A DNA stretch of 31,054 bases. Origin: Stagonosporopsis chrysanthemi (lineage: Eukaryota; Ascomycota; Dothideomycetes; Pleosporales; Didymellaceae). This document shows, piece by piece, positions 30,961-31,054 of the stretch (within the stretch, counting starts at the first letter, position 1; each line of letters starts with the position of its first letter). Position numbers and translations under genes: made by a program. The notes beneath the pieces were generated by a model. It ran no database searches, had not been told where the DNA came from, and saw only the letters and a program-made list of their open reading frames with translations. The stretch covers positions 1 through 31,054 of the forward strand of contig JAFISE010000276.1 in assembly GCA_022560025.1 (NCBI GenBank), in the 5' to 3' direction.

Positions 30961-31054
30961 TGCTAAAAAATACACTAAAAATTAGCTTTGCTAACTCTAA
31001 CTATATATAGAAAAGATTTGCAGGATTCTAAATCTATTATTTTTTGAGAAAATA
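30961..31054. other. AT-rich tract at window end
   Basis: AT-rich sequence resumes directly after the G-rich cassette. It may continue the copia relic or another degraded repeat; it is too short to tell. Confidence 0.4.

Overview
The window looks like nuclear DNA of a filamentous ascomycete (Pezizomycotina). The genes have short introns (51-121 bp) with fungal-type branch points (CTAAC, CTGAC). There is a HET-NACHT-WD40 gene and a Zn2Cys6 regulator. Blocks of relatively GC-rich genes alternate sharply with AT-rich tracts that carry the marks of repeat-induced point mutation (RIP): TA-rich sequence, CA/TG depletion, and transposon reading frames full of stops at former Gln/Trp codons. No tRNA, rRNA or CRISPR array was seen. 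I cannot assign a genus.

Layout. 1-269: AT-rich RIP-like tract. 270-3661 (-): an apparently intact NLR-type gene (HET, NACHT, then three near-identical WD40 repeats), with its two reading frames joined by one short intron. 4122-4824: a 703-bp foldback element with 291-bp arms and TA target duplications. 5078-6318 (-): a pogo-type transposase that has lost most of its catalytic core. 6367-15166: a RIP-degraded transposon nest. It holds an LTR, a gypsy chromovirus relic, a truncated pogo-like copy split by a solo LTR, and a full-length 1865-bp copy of the same pogo-like family. 15167-25069: a 9.9-kb island of four intact genes. 25070-26316: a third, internally deleted copy of that pogo-like family. 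About 26800-30825: a RIP-degraded copia relic. 30827-30960: a G-rich foldback cassette of repeated GGGTAGGGGTTGGGT-like units.

The four-gene island is the main functional content. It encodes a regulator with both a C2H2 finger and a Zn2Cys6 cluster (+), and three enzymes all on the minus strand: a flavin Baeyer-Villiger monooxygenase, a two-part family III CoA-transferase and a dienelactone-hydrolase-family enzyme. All four reading frames are restored by assigning introns: 1 in the regulator, 2 in the hydrolase, 2 in the CoA-transferase and 3 in the monooxygenase, one of which is GC-AG. A coherent inferred scheme is ketone to lactone or ester (monooxygenase), opening to an acid (hydrolase), then activation to a CoA thioester (CoA-transferase) under a local regulator. 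The substrate cannot be read from the sequence. Copies of one pogo-like family bracket the island with their transposase 5' ends facing inward, and those inner ends have largely escaped RIP.
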